Positions 9,087 through 19,800 of a DNA stretch of 64,000 bases are shown piece after piece. The position numbers were made by a program, and so were the translations under genes. The first letter of the stretch is position 1, and every line of letters starts with the position of its first letter. Where the stretch lies: the NCBI RefSeq assembly GCF_002288525.1, contig NZ_CP023068.1, positions 1-64,000 on the forward strand, read 5' to 3'. The notes under the pieces were generated by a model. It searched no databases and had not been told where the DNA came from. It saw only the letters and a program-made list of their open reading frames with translations. This stretch comes from Sinorhizobium sojae CCBAU 05684 (GTDB lineage Bacteria; Pseudomonadota; Alphaproteobacteria; Rhizobiales; Rhizobiaceae).

Positions 9087-9920
9087 ATGCACACGGTCAC
9101 GTCAAACACGTCTGAGGTGTGCGGCGCGTCCCTCCCGCGCAAGACCACTGCGCGGGGAGCCGCTTACTTCGAAGCCGGCGACGGCGAGACGTTGATCCTC
9201 ATCCACGGGGTCGGCATGCGGCTCGAGGCCTGGGCACCGCAGATCGCGGCCTTCGCAAAAACCCACCGGGTCATCGCGGTGGACATGCCCGGGCATGGCG
9301 GAAGCGAAAAAATCCCCGCGGGAAGTACAGTCACGGACTTCGTCGCGTGGTTTGGCCGCTTCCTCGACGACATGAGGATCGCACGTGCGAATATTGCCGG
9401 ACATTCGATGGGAGCGCTCATTTCCGGCGGCGCTGCGGCAAGCTTTGCCGACCGGATCATCCGCCTCGCTTATCTCAACGGCGTCTATCGCCGCGATCCG
9501 GCGGCAAAGGCGGCAGTTCTGGCGCGCGCGGCGGCGATCCGCACCAGCGGCGTCGACACGAAGGGGCCGTTGCTCAGGTGGTTCGGCGATGATCCGCAGA
9601 GCCAGCGGGCGCGCGAACTCACCCGTGCCTGGTTGGAGGGGGTCGATCCGGAGGGCTACGCAATCGCCTATACCGCCTTTGCCAGCGGCGATGAAACCTA
9701 TGCTGATTGCTGGCCCTCCGTCACCTGCCCCGCCCTTTTTCTCACGGGCTCCGGAGACCCGAATTCGACACGGGAAATGGCCGAGCAGATGGCGTCCCGG
9801 ACGCCGAACGGATGGGTGCGCATCGTCGATGGCCACAGACACATGGTCAATCTGACCGCACCGGAGACCGTCAATGCGCTGATGGCGGAATGGCTGACTT
9901 GCAGGGAGAAACCGGTATGA
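9087..9920 (+). CDS. Alpha/beta-hydrolase
   Basis: A 277-residue alpha/beta-hydrolase fold protein. The oxyanion-region motif LILIHGVGMRLEAW lies near residue 37. The nucleophile elbow GHSMG lies near residue 107, giving Ser as the nucleophile. The catalytic His is probably in GHRHMVNLTAPE near the C-terminus, and the acid in the ALFLTGSGDPNSTREM region. It probably hydrolyses an ester, lactone or amide intermediate of the pathway. Its stop overlaps the flavin reductase start (ATGA), so translation is coupled. Confidence 0.9.
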   Translation: MHTVTSNTSEVCGASLPRKTTARGAAYFEAGDGETLILIHGVGMRLEAWAPQIAAFAKTHRVIAVDMPGHGGSEKIPAGSTVTDFVAWFGRFLDDMRIARANIAGHSMGALISGGAAASFADRIIRLAYLNGVYRRDPAAKAAVLARAAAIRTSGVDTKGPLLRWFGDDPQSQRARELTRAWLEGVDPEGYAIAYTAFASGDETYADCWPSVTCPALFLTGSGDPNSTREMAEQMASRTPNGWVRIVDGHRHMVNLTAPETVNALMAEWLTCREKPV

Positions 9921-10852
9921 GCGTCCAAGAATTCGAACCGAGAGCCTTGCGTGACGCTTTCGGCGCATTTGCGACCGGAGTGACGGTGGTGACGGCAAAC
10001 GATGCGGCGGGCCGGCCGATCGGCTTCACGGCCAATTCCTTCACGTCGGTCTCGTTGGATCCGCCGCTGCTGCTCGTCTGCCTGGCCAAGACCTCGCGCA
10101 ATTATGCGACGATGACCGGCGCGGAGCGCTTCGCCGTCAACATCTTGTCCGAGACGCAGAAGGACGTCTCCAATACATTTGCCCGGCCCGTGGAGGATCG
10201 GTTTGCCGCCGTCGATTGGCGGAAGGGGCCGAATGGCTGCCCGATCTTTTCGCAGGTGGCGGCTTGGTTCGAATGTTCGATGCAGGACCTAATCGACGCC
10301 GGCGATCATGTCGTCATGATCGGGCGCGTCACCGCCTTCGAAAACAGTGGTCTGAATGGCCTGGGCTATGCCCGCGGCGGCTATTTCACACCCAGGCTGG
10401 CGGGCAAGGCCGTGTCGGCGGCCGTCGGGGGAGAAATTCGTCTCGGCGCAGTGCTCGAGCAGCAGGGCTCGGTCTATCTCTTGGGCGATGAAACGCTGTC
10501 GATCCCGAGTTGCACTGTGGAAGGCGATGACCCCGCCCGGACGCTGGCGGCGCATCTCGAGCAATTGACCGGGCTCACCGTCACCATCGGCTTTCTCTAT
10601 TCGGTCTACGAAGACAAGAGCGATGGACGCCAACACATCGTCTATCACGCGCTTGCCGGCGATGGGGCGCCACGGGAAGGCCGGTTTCTGAGGCCGGAGG
10701 ACGCCGCCGCGGCGAAATTCAGCAGCACCGCGATCGCCGACATCATCAATCGTTTCGTGCTCGAAAGCACGATCGGCAATTTCGGCATGTATTTCGGCGA
10801 CGAGACCGGCGGCACGGTACGCCCGATCGCGAAGAAGGACGCACGTTCATGA
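9917..10852 (+). CDS. Flavin reductase with C-terminal Nudix-like domain
   Basis: A 311-residue protein. Residues 8-165 are a typical NAD(P)H:flavin reductase domain (FATGVTVVTANDAAGRPIGF, then ANSFTSVSLDPPLLLVCLAK), which supplies reduced FMN to two-component monooxygenases. Such reductases are usually 160-190 residues; here about 140 extra residues follow. The extension (GAVLEQQGSVYLLG, EGDDPARTLAAHLEQLTGL, FLYSVYED) reads like a Nudix fold in which the catalytic RExxEE glutamates are absent. The Nudix resemblance is my inference. Overlapping ATGA junctions with both neighbours tie it to the LLM monooxygenase. Confidence 0.87.
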   Translation: MSVQEFEPRALRDAFGAFATGVTVVTANDAAGRPIGFTANSFTSVSLDPPLLLVCLAKTSRNYATMTGAERFAVNILSETQKDVSNTFARPVEDRFAAVDWRKGPNGCPIFSQVAAWFECSMQDLIDAGDHVVMIGRVTAFENSGLNGLGYARGGYFTPRLAGKAVSAAVGGEIRLGAVLEQQGSVYLLGDETLSIPSCTVEGDDPARTLAAHLEQLTGLTVTIGFLYSVYEDKSDGRQHIVYHALAGDGAPREGRFLRPEDAAAAKFSSTAIADIINRFVLESTIGNFGMYFGDETGGTVRPIAKKDARS

Positions 10853-11889
10853 AATTCTCGCTTTTCGTTCACATGGAGCGCCTGGATGCGTCGCAGGACC
10901 ACAAGACGCTATACGAAGAATTCGTCGCGCTCTGCGAGATCGCCGACAAGGGCGGCATGCATGCGATCTGGACCGGTGAACATCACGGAATGGAGTTTAC
11001 CATTGCGCCGAACCCCTTCGTTACGATTGCCGATCTTGCCCGCCGCACCAAGACTGCGCGGCTTGGAACCGGCACGGTGATCGCCCCGTTCTGGCATCCG
11101 ATCAAGCTTGCCGGCGAAGCCGCGATGACGGATCTGATCTGCGACGGGCGGCTCGACATCGGAATTGCGCGCGGCGCCTATTCCTTCGAGTACGAGCGGT
11201 TGTTGCCGGGCCTTGATGCCTGGAGTGCCGGGCAGCGTATGCGCGAGCTTATTCCTGCGGTGAAGGGGATCTGGGCGGGTGACTATGCCCATGACGGCGA
11301 GTTCTGGAAATTCCCCGCTACGACCTCGTCGCCGAAGCCGCTGCAGAAGCCCCATCCGCCGATATGGGTCGCCGCGCGCGATCCGAACTCGCACGAATTC
11401 GCCGTTGCGAACGGCTGCAACGTGCAGGTGACCCCGCTCTGGCAGGACGACGACGAGGTGCGGAGCTTGATGGGTCGGTTCAACGACGCCTGCGCGAAGA
11501 GCCCTGAGGTCGAGCGGCCGAAGATCATGCTGCTGCGCCACACCTATGTCGGCTCCGACGAGGCGGATATCGCGCGAGCCGCGCATGAGATGAGCGTCTA
11601 CTACAACTATTTCTTCGCCTGGTTCAAGAACGAAAGGCCGATCACACAAGGCCTCATCGAGCGGATTCCGGATGAGGAAATTGCCGCCAACGCCATGCTC
11701 TCGGCCGAGGTGATGCGACGCAACAACGTCGTCGGCGCAGCCGACGAGGTTATCGCTCGCATCAAGAGCTACGAGGCGATGGGGTATGATGAATACTCCT
11801 TCTGGATCGATACGGGCATGAGCTTCGAGCGCAAGAAGGCCTCGCTCGAGCGTTTCATCGCCAACGTTATGCCGGCATTTGCGGAGTAG
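10849..11889 (+). CDS. LLM-class flavin-dependent monooxygenase
   Basis: A 346-residue luciferase-like TIM-barrel oxygenase. Family signs are AIWTGEHHGMEFTIAPNPF near residues 40-58, the TARLGTGTVIAPFWHPIKLA strand-loop, and CDGRLDIGIARGAYSFEYE near residue 100. Members use FMNH2 from a partner reductase to oxygenate organic substrates, often carbon next to nitrogen or sulfur. The partner is the reductase just upstream (ATGA overlap). The substrate is unknown. The following aldehyde dehydrogenase suggests that an aldehyde is released. Confidence 0.92.
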   Translation: MKFSLFVHMERLDASQDHKTLYEEFVALCEIADKGGMHAIWTGEHHGMEFTIAPNPFVTIADLARRTKTARLGTGTVIAPFWHPIKLAGEAAMTDLICDGRLDIGIARGAYSFEYERLLPGLDAWSAGQRMRELIPAVKGIWAGDYAHDGEFWKFPATTSSPKPLQKPHPPIWVAARDPNSHEFAVANGCNVQVTPLWQDDDEVRSLMGRFNDACAKSPEVERPKIMLLRHTYVGSDEADIARAAHEMSVYYNYFFAWFKNERPITQGLIERIPDEEIAANAMLSAEVMRRNNVVGAADEVIARIKSYEAMGYDEYSFWIDTGMSFERKKASLERFIANVMPAFAE

Positions 11890-11894
11890 GGCAC

Positions 11895-13358
11895 ATGCAG
11901 CGCTTCCAGTATTACATCAACGGTGAATTCGCGGATGGCGAAGCCCGGTTCGAAAGCATCGACCCCGCCACGGGCCTTGCCTGGGCGGAGATGCCGGAGG
12001 CACGGGAAGCGGACGTCGATCGTGCCGTCGAGGCTGCACACAAAGCCTTTCACGATGGGCCGTGGCCGAAACTTTCCGCCACCCAGCGAGGCAAGCTTCT
12101 CTACAGGCTTGCCGATCTCGTCGCCGAGAATGCCGGGAAGCTCGCCGAGATGGAAACGCGAGACACGGGCAAGATCATTCGCGAGACCTCGGCGCAGATC
12201 GCCTATGTCGCGGATTATTATCGATATTACGCCGGGGTCGCCGACAAGATCGAAGGTTCCTATCTGCCGATCGACAAGCCGGACATGGATGTCTGGCTCC
12301 GCCGCGAACCGATCGGCGTCGTGGCCATGGTCGTGCCCTGGAACAGCCAGCTTTTCCTGTCGGCGGTGAAGATCGGACCGGCGCTTGCGGCCGGCTGCAC
12401 CATGGTGGTGAAGGCTTCGGAGGACGGGCCGGCGCCGCTGCTCGAATTTGCCCGGCTGGTGCACGAGGCGGGCTTCCCGGCGGGCGTCGTCAATTTCATC
12501 ACCGGCTTCGGCCCGTCCTGCGGTGCGGCGCTCAGCCGTCATCCGCACGTAGACCATATCGCCTTTACCGGAGGGCCGGAGACCGCGCGGCATGTGGTGC
12601 GCAATTCGGCGGAAAATCTCGCCTCGACCTCGCTCGAACTCGGCGGCAAGTCACCCTTCATCGTCTTCGCCGACGCCGACCTCGAAAGTGCCGCCAATGC
12701 GCAGGTCGCCGGGATTTTTGCCGCGACCGGCCAGAGCTGCGTCGCGGGTTCGCGGCTGATCGTCGAGAGAAGCGTCAAGGATCGCTTCCTACAGATCCTC
12801 AAGGCCAAGGCGGAGGCGATCCGGATCGGAAGCCCGCTCGACATGGCGACGGAGGTCGGGCCGCTCGCGACGCAGCGTCAATGCGACCACGTTAAAGCCC
12901 TCGTCGCACGCTCGCTGGCCGCCGGCGCCAAGCTGGTGACCGGCGGCACTGCGCCGGAGGGCGCCGGCTTCTATTACCGGCCGACCATTCTCGATTGTGA
13001 CGGCAGCGTATCGCCGTCTCTCGACACCGAATTCTTCGGTCCCGTGCTTTCTGCCCTGTCCTTCGAGACCGAGGACGAAGCCCTGCGTCTCGCCAACGAC
13101 ACCCGCTACGGGCTTGCGGCCGGGGTCTTCACCCAGAACCTCACCCGGGCGCACCGGTTGATGAAGGGGATCCGCGCCGGGATCGTCTGGGTCAATACCT
13201 ATCGTGCGGTATCCCCGATCGCGCCATTCGGCGGTTTCGGGCTTTCCGGCCAAGGGCGCGAGGGCGGCCTCGAGGCCGCACTCGATTATACGCTGACCAA
13301 GACCGTCTGGCTCCGGACGTCGGACGATCCGATCCCTGATCCATTCGTAATGCGGTGA
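11895..13358 (+). CDS. NAD(P)-dependent aldehyde dehydrogenase
   Basis: A 487-residue aldehyde dehydrogenase. Visible motifs are VVPWNSQLFLS, the Rossmann glycine segment FTGGPETARHV, the general-base glutamate in LELGGKSP and the nucleophilic cysteine in GQSCVAGSRL. The substrate is not predictable from sequence. Its place after the LLM oxygenase suggests oxidation of the aldehyde product to a carboxylate. It begins 5 bases after the preceding stop. Confidence 0.94.
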   Translation: MQRFQYYINGEFADGEARFESIDPATGLAWAEMPEAREADVDRAVEAAHKAFHDGPWPKLSATQRGKLLYRLADLVAENAGKLAEMETRDTGKIIRETSAQIAYVADYYRYYAGVADKIEGSYLPIDKPDMDVWLRREPIGVVAMVVPWNSQLFLSAVKIGPALAAGCTMVVKASEDGPAPLLEFARLVHEAGFPAGVVNFITGFGPSCGAALSRHPHVDHIAFTGGPETARHVVRNSAENLASTSLELGGKSPFIVFADADLESAANAQVAGIFAATGQSCVAGSRLIVERSVKDRFLQILKAKAEAIRIGSPLDMATEVGPLATQRQCDHVKALVARSLAAGAKLVTGGTAPEGAGFYYRPTILDCDGSVSPSLDTEFFGPVLSALSFETEDEALRLANDTRYGLAAGVFTQNLTRAHRLMKGIRAGIVWVNTYRAVSPIAPFGGFGLSGQGREGGLEAALDYTLTKTVWLRTSDDPIPDPFVMR

Positions 13359-13363
13359 CGGCG

Positions 13364-13690
13364 ATGTTCTACGAGATCCGCACCTATCGGCTGAAGAACG
13401 GCGCGATCCCCGCCTATCTGAAAGTGGTCGAGGAAGAGGGAATTGCCATTCAGAGGAAGCATCTCGGCGAACTCGTCGCCTACTTCTTCTCCGAAATCGG
13501 GCCGATCAACGAGATCGTCCACATCTGGGCCTATCCGAGCCTCGACGAGCGCGAGAGACGCCGGGCCGCGCTGATGGAAGATCCGGACTGGCAGGCTTTC
13601 CTTCCCAAGATACGCGACCTCATAGAAGTCGCGGACAACAAGATCATGAGGTCGGCGCGCTTTTCGCCTCTGGGCGGCTGCGCGTCATAG
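13364..13690 (+). CDS. NIPSNAP family protein
   Basis: A small protein of about 108 residues with the NIPSNAP ferredoxin-like pattern: MFYEIRTYRLKNG at the start and HIWAYPSLDERERRRAAL in the middle. NIPSNAP proteins are dimeric alpha-beta barrels, often in catabolic operons, with poorly known roles. The start was set at the ATG at 13364 because family members begin with this segment. A GTG at 13355 overlapping the previous stop would add three residues. Confidence 0.85.
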   Translation: MFYEIRTYRLKNGAIPAYLKVVEEEGIAIQRKHLGELVAYFFSEIGPINEIVHIWAYPSLDERERRRAALMEDPDWQAFLPKIRDLIEVADNKIMRSARFSPLGGCAS

Positions 13691-13729
13691 AACAACCAAG
13701 CAAAAACCCGAACCACGGAGCAAGGGAAC

Positions 13730-14740
13730 ATGAAGAAGATATTCGCTTTGGCGGCGGCCGCCGCCTTCATCACAACTTCCGTGCCGGCAACGGCCGCGGA
13801 TCTTGTCTTCACGAGCTGGGGAGGCACGACGCAGGACGCACAGAAAATCGCCTGGGCTGAGAAGTTCACCGAAAAGACCGGCATCAACGTCCTGCAGGAC
13901 GGGCCGACCGACTACGGCAAGCTCAAGGCGATGGTCGAGGCGGGCGCCGTTACCTGGGATGTCGTCGACGTGGAGGGCGACTACGCCGCCCAGGCCGGCA
14001 AGAACGGATTGCTCGAGAAGCTCGATTTCTCCGTCATCGACAAATCCAAGCTCGATCCGCGGTTCGTCACCGACTACTCGGTTGGCAGCTTCTATTATTC
14101 CTTCGTCATCGGCTGCAACAAGGATGCGGTCGAGTCCTGCCCCAAGACCTGGGCGGACCTCTTCGATACGGAGAAGTTCCCCGGCAAGCGGGCCTTTTAC
14201 AAATGGTCGGCGCCGGGTGTGATCGAGGCGGCGCTGCTCGCGGATGGCGTGCCGGCCGATCAACTCTACCCACTTGATCTCGACCGCGCCTTCAAGAAGC
14301 TCGACACGATCAAAGAGGACATCATCTGGTGGTCGGGCGGCGCCCAGTCGCAGCAGCTTCTCGCTTCCGCCGAGGCACCCTATGGCAGCCTCTGGAACGG
14401 CCGCATGACCGCGCTTGCCGAGAGCGGCATCAATGTCGAGACCTCCTGGGAGCAGAACATCACCGCCGCCGACTCGCTCGTCGTGCCGAAGGGCGCGAAG
14501 AACAAGGAAGCAGCGATGCAGTTCATCGCGCTGGCCACATCTGCAGACGCTCAAGCCGATCTGGCCAAGGCGACTGGCTACGCGCCGATCAATCTCGACT
14601 CCCCGAAGCTGATGGATGCGGAATTGGCGAAAACGCTGCCGGACGCGCAGACGGCGAACCAGGTGAATGCGGACATGAACTACTGGGCGGAAAACCGCGA
14701 TGCGATCGGGGAGCGCTGGTACGCCTGGCAGACGAAGTAA
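13730..14740 (+). CDS. ABC transporter substrate-binding protein, PotD-like
   Basis: A 336-residue periplasmic binding protein with a clear signal peptide (residues 1-23, cleavage near VPATAA). The mature start LVFTSWGGTTQDAQKIAWAE is typical of the spermidine/putrescine (PotD/PotF) type family. It should capture the pathway's substrate, perhaps a nitrogenous compound, for the permeases at 14962 and 15839 and the ATPase at 16636. An 11-bp hairpin follows the gene, which commonly keeps binding-protein mRNA more abundant than permease mRNA. Confidence 0.93.
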   Translation: MKKIFALAAAAAFITTSVPATAADLVFTSWGGTTQDAQKIAWAEKFTEKTGINVLQDGPTDYGKLKAMVEAGAVTWDVVDVEGDYAAQAGKNGLLEKLDFSVIDKSKLDPRFVTDYSVGSFYYSFVIGCNKDAVESCPKTWADLFDTEKFPGKRAFYKWSAPGVIEAALLADGVPADQLYPLDLDRAFKKLDTIKEDIIWWSGGAQSQQLLASAEAPYGSLWNGRMTALAESGINVETSWEQNITAADSLVVPKGAKNKEAAMQFIALATSADAQADLAKATGYAPINLDSPKLMDAELAKTLPDAQTANQVNADMNYWAENRDAIGERWYAWQTK

Positions 14741-14752
14741 CCACCGGAAAGG

Positions 14753-14780
14753 CCGGAAGAACGTTGCCGCGTTCTTCCGG
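14753..14780 (+). terminator. Hairpin after the binding-protein gene
   Basis: A perfect 11-bp stem (CCGGAAGAACG with CGTTCTTCCGG) and a 6-base loop, starting 12 bases past the stop codon. There is no T run, so it more likely attenuates or protects the mRNA 3' end than fully terminates. Confidence 0.55.
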
Positions 14781-14794
14781 TTGCTCTGGTGGCC

Positions 14795-14900
14795 TAAAGC
14801 GCGTCGCGCTTAATCGTATTCGTGCAACGCGCTTTAGTTCCTTGTTTTCATGCACGTCGTTGTCCCAAAACGGCTGCACACTTTTGGGCGAGATGCATTA
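14795..14900. repeat. Rhizobial intergenic palindromic element
   Basis: A 10-bp inverted repeat (TAAAGCGCGT / ACGCGCTTTA) is followed by a second one (CCCAAAA at 14864, TTTTGGG at 14882) and TGCA/ATGCATTA ends. The composition is typical of intergenic mosaic repeats abundant in Sinorhizobium. It sits between the binding-protein gene and its permeases. Confidence 0.65.
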
Positions 14901-14961
14901 GAGGCGGCGCGCCGTTGGTTTCAGACGGCGCCCTGCCTCTTTACCGGGAGGAGAGACAGCA

Positions 14962-15837
14962 ATGGTAGCGCAGACCGAAACCGAGAGGGCGAGACACTAT
15001 GCGCCCGTGCGCGCCCGGCGGCCGACCGACTTTGATTTGACATTGCCGGCGCTCGGCCTCTTGGGACTGTTCTTCGTGCTGCCCGTCGCCATCCTGTTGA
15101 CGCGCAGTGTCACCGAGCCGGTACCGGGGCTTGGAAACTATGCCGAGTTGCTGGGCTCTTCGACCTATTTGCAGGTATTCGCAAACACCTTCATCGTTTC
15201 CGGCCTCGTCACTTTCGTTTCGCTGCTGATCGGCTTTCCCGTCGCCTGGGCGCTCGCCATCATGCCTAACCGCTTCGCTTCGGTCGTTTTCGCCATTCTG
15301 CTTCTGTCCATGTGGACGAACCTTCTTGCGCGGACCTATGCCTGGATGGTGCTGCTGCAGCGCACCGGTGTCATCAACAAGATGCTGATCGGAATGGGGC
15401 TCATCGACCAGCCGCTTCCGCTCGTCAACAATCTCACCGGCGTGACGATCGGCATGACCTACATCATGTTGCCCTTCATCATCCTGCCGCTCTACGGCGT
15501 GATCCGGAAGATCGATCCGGCAATCCTCCAGGCGGCCGCACTCTGCGGCGCCAGTCGCTGGCAGTCGCTCGTCCGCGTTCTGCTGCCGCTTGCAATGCCG
15601 GGCATGGCGGCCGGCGCGCTCATGGTCTTCGTCATGTCGCTCGGCTACTTCGTCACTCCGGCGCTGCTCGGCGGTACCGCAAATATGATGCTCGCCGAAC
15701 TGATCGCGCAATTCGTCCAGTCTCTCGTCAACTGGGGCATGGGCGGGGCCGCGGCTTTGGTGCTGCTGATCGTCACGCTGGCGCTCTATGCCGTCCAACT
15801 CCGCTTCTTCGGCACCGATCGCATGGGAGGGCGCTGA
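14962..15837 (+). CDS. ABC transporter permease (PotB-like)
   Basis: A 291-residue inner-membrane permease. The first membrane segment (LGLLGLFFVLPVAILL) is followed by several more, and the cytoplasmic EAA loop reads LQAAALCGASRWQSLVRVLLPLAMPG near residues 190-215, the contact site for the ATPase. A GGTANMMLAELIAQF segment is typical of PotB-type permeases. An AGGAGAG ribosome site precedes the ATG. It forms the importer with the next two genes. Confidence 0.93.
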   Translation: MVAQTETERARHYAPVRARRPTDFDLTLPALGLLGLFFVLPVAILLTRSVTEPVPGLGNYAELLGSSTYLQVFANTFIVSGLVTFVSLLIGFPVAWALAIMPNRFASVVFAILLLSMWTNLLARTYAWMVLLQRTGVINKMLIGMGLIDQPLPLVNNLTGVTIGMTYIMLPFIILPLYGVIRKIDPAILQAAALCGASRWQSLVRVLLPLAMPGMAAGALMVFVMSLGYFVTPALLGGTANMMLAELIAQFVQSLVNWGMGGAAALVLLIVTLALYAVQLRFFGTDRMGGR

Positions 15838-15838
15838 G

Positions 15839-16639
15839 ATGCTTCTGAATTTCGATCGCCTCGGCTGGTGGAAGCTCGTGCTCATCGGCATCACGCTCGC
15901 GACCACGGCCTTCCTGCTTCTGCCGATCCTGTTCATTGCGGCGCTGTCCTTCGGCTCGTCGCAATGGCTGATCTTTCCGCCGCCCGGCTGGACGTTCAAA
16001 TGGTATCAGGAGCTTCTCGCCGATCCGCGCTGGCTCTTATCCGCATGGACGAGCTTCCAGATCGCGATCATCGTCACCGTTCTCTCGGTTCTCCTGGGAC
16101 TTGTCACGTCGTTCGGCCTGACGCGCGGGCGGTTCCCGTTTCGGGAGGGCTTGAAGGCGCTTTTCCTGACGCCGATGATCCTGCCGGTGGTCGTGCTCGC
16201 GGTGGCGCTCTATGCATTCTTCCTGCAGATCGGCCTCAACGGAACCCTGACCGGCTTCGTCATTTCCCACCTCGTGCTGGCGCTGCCCTTCTCGATCCTG
16301 TCGATTTCCAGTGCACTCGAGGGGTTCGACAAATCGGTCGAGGACGCGGCCGTGCTCTGCGGCGCGTCTCCGCTCGAAGCAAAGATCCGGGTTACGTTGC
16401 CGGCGATCAGTCACGGCATTTTCTCCGCGGCGATCTTCTCGTTCCTCACCTCCTGGGACGAGGTGGTCGTCGCAATCTTCATGGCGAGTCCGACGCTTCA
16501 GACGCTTCCCGTGAAGATATGGGCGACGCTCAGGCAGGATCTGACCCCGGTTGTCGCGGCCGCCTCCACCCTTCTTATCCTCTTGACAGTGCTCTTGATG
16601 CTGCTCGTCGCCGTCATTCGCAAAGGATTGAAATCATGA
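15839..16639 (+). CDS. ABC transporter permease (PotC-like)
   Basis: A 266-residue second permease. N-terminal membrane segment LVLIGITLATTAFLLLPILFIAAL, then the PotC-like loop FPPPGWTFKWYQELLADPRW, and the EAA loop EDAAVLCGASPLEAKIRVTLPAI near residues 165-187. The ATG at 15839 was chosen because it directly follows the preceding stop; an upstream in-frame ATG would give a long overlap. It pairs with the 14962 permease as a heterodimeric channel. Confidence 0.93.
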   Translation: MLLNFDRLGWWKLVLIGITLATTAFLLLPILFIAALSFGSSQWLIFPPPGWTFKWYQELLADPRWLLSAWTSFQIAIIVTVLSVLLGLVTSFGLTRGRFPFREGLKALFLTPMILPVVVLAVALYAFFLQIGLNGTLTGFVISHLVLALPFSILSISSALEGFDKSVEDAAVLCGASPLEAKIRVTLPAISHGIFSAAIFSFLTSWDEVVVAIFMASPTLQTLPVKIWATLRQDLTPVVAAASTLLILLTVLLMLLVAVIRKGLKS

Positions 16640-17715
16640 CTGAACCCTTCCTGCAAATCCGGGGCATCCGCAAGGAATACGGTCCGGTGACGGCTGTGCA
16701 GGATGTCACTCTCGATGTGGCACAGGGGGAGTTCCTGACGTTTCTCGGGCCCTCGGGATCGGGAAAAAGCACGACGCTCTACATTCTGGCCGGGTTCGAG
16801 AACCCGACGCGCGGCGACGTCCTGCTCAAGGGAGAATCGCTGCTGGCGACGCCGTCGCACAAGCGCAATATCGGGATGGTGTTCCAGCGCTACACGCTGT
16901 TCCCGCATCTTTCCGTCGGCGAAAACATCGCCTTTCCGTTGAAAGTCCGGCGGCGGCCGAAGGCTGAGATCGATGCCAAGGTGCGCGAGATGCTGAAGCT
17001 CGTCCGGCTCGAGGGCTTCGAGGACCGCAAGCCTGCGCAGATGTCCGGCGGCCAACAGCAGCGCGTCGCGTTGGCGCGCGCGCTTGCCTATGACCCGCCT
17101 GTGCTGCTGATGGACGAGCCGCTGTCCGCGCTCGACAAGAAGCTGCGCGAGGAAATCCAGCACGAAATCCGGCGGATTCACCAGCAGACGGAAGTGACCA
17201 TCCTCTATGTCACGCACGACCAGGAGGAGGCCCTTCGCCTTTCCGACCGCATTGCCGTTTTTTCGAAAGGGGTGATCGACCAGATCGGCACGGGGCCGGA
17301 GCTCTACGCCAATCCGGCCACCCGGTTCGTGGCCGAGTTTATCGGCGACAGCGACTTTCTGCCGTGCAGCGTGGTCTCTACGGCCGATGGCCGGGCCGAG
17401 ATCGCCATCTGCGATGGCATGACCGTTTCCAACGTCCCGCTCCATGGGACTGCATCCTCCGGGGCCGAGGCGGCACTCATGCTGAGGCCGGAGCGGCTGC
17501 TCCTGTCCAAGACGCAGCCCGACATGGGGTTGCCCGTCACGGTCAGCGACATCACCTTCCTCGGCAACAACGTTCACGTGGCCACCAAGACCGGCAAAGG
17601 CAACGATTTGTCCGTCCGGCTTCCATTCGGGCACGAAGCGATTTCAGGGCTCAATCGCGGCGATGCCGTCTGGCTGAGATTCGATGCCGGATCGGCGCAC
17701 GTCTTCGGTCAATGA
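16636..17715 (+). CDS. ABC transporter ATPase (PotA-like)
   Basis: A 359-residue ATPase powering the importer. Walker A is GPSGSGKST near residue 36, the signature is MSGGQQQRVALARAL near 136, and Walker B is VLLMDEPLSALD near 155. The H-loop is YVTHDQEEA. The C-terminal 110 residues are a TOBE-type regulatory domain (LMLRPERLLLS). The start overlaps the previous stop (ATGA). Last gene of the transport operon. Confidence 0.95.
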   Translation: MTEPFLQIRGIRKEYGPVTAVQDVTLDVAQGEFLTFLGPSGSGKSTTLYILAGFENPTRGDVLLKGESLLATPSHKRNIGMVFQRYTLFPHLSVGENIAFPLKVRRRPKAEIDAKVREMLKLVRLEGFEDRKPAQMSGGQQQRVALARALAYDPPVLLMDEPLSALDKKLREEIQHEIRRIHQQTEVTILYVTHDQEEALRLSDRIAVFSKGVIDQIGTGPELYANPATRFVAEFIGDSDFLPCSVVSTADGRAEIAICDGMTVSNVPLHGTASSGAEAALMLRPERLLLSKTQPDMGLPVTVSDITFLGNNVHVATKTGKGNDLSVRLPFGHEAISGLNRGDAVWLRFDAGSAHVFGQ

Positions 17716-17884
17716 AGGGCAGCCGCCACACCGAACGGCATTGACCGACGGAATTCTGGGAAACAAACCCGTGCGCGGTCGCACGAGGAGACCCGTGAAT
17801 GAGGATATCCGAAACGCAGGAACGCCGTTGCAGTCGGTGCACGTAGCCGGCCTCTGTTGCCTCAAACCGACTTTCCGCGTGCTT

Positions 17885-17902
17885 AAAGTCATCATATGAA
17901 TT
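17885..17902. promoter_or_regulatory. Operator copy 1 for the second GntR regulator
   Basis: AAAGTCATCATATGAATT is found here and, identically over 18 bases, at 18758-18775. The core TCATATGA is palindromic. This copy is about 95 bases before the regulator gene and the other precedes kdgD. Confidence 0.7.
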
Positions 17903-17995
17903 CAAGAACGAAAAAGCGGATTTCATAGGATGCTCTGGCCTTTGGCGCCCGCTGGGAGTATGCATGATCCTAAGAGCGCCAGATCTGGAGGAATC

Positions 17996-19718
<1,723 letters not shown>

Positions 19719-19736
19719 CCGAGATGGTTCGGCAGG

Positions 19737-19767
19737 CCGGCGGGCGAACGGGACGAGGGCCCGCCGG
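19737..19767 (+). other. Intercistronic hairpin
   Basis: A 9-bp perfect stem (CCGGCGGGC / GCCCGCCGG) with a 13-base loop between kdgD and the binding-protein gene. No T run follows, so mRNA stabilisation or partial attenuation is more likely than termination. Confidence 0.45.
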
Positions 19768-19800
19768 ACAAGCCGGGAAGCAACACCAAGGGAGGAAAAC

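Noticed and set aside
15868-16635. N-terminal extension of the PotA-like ATPase frame
   Set aside because: The upstream open frame only runs through the permease gene in another frame; the conserved ATPase starts at 16636.
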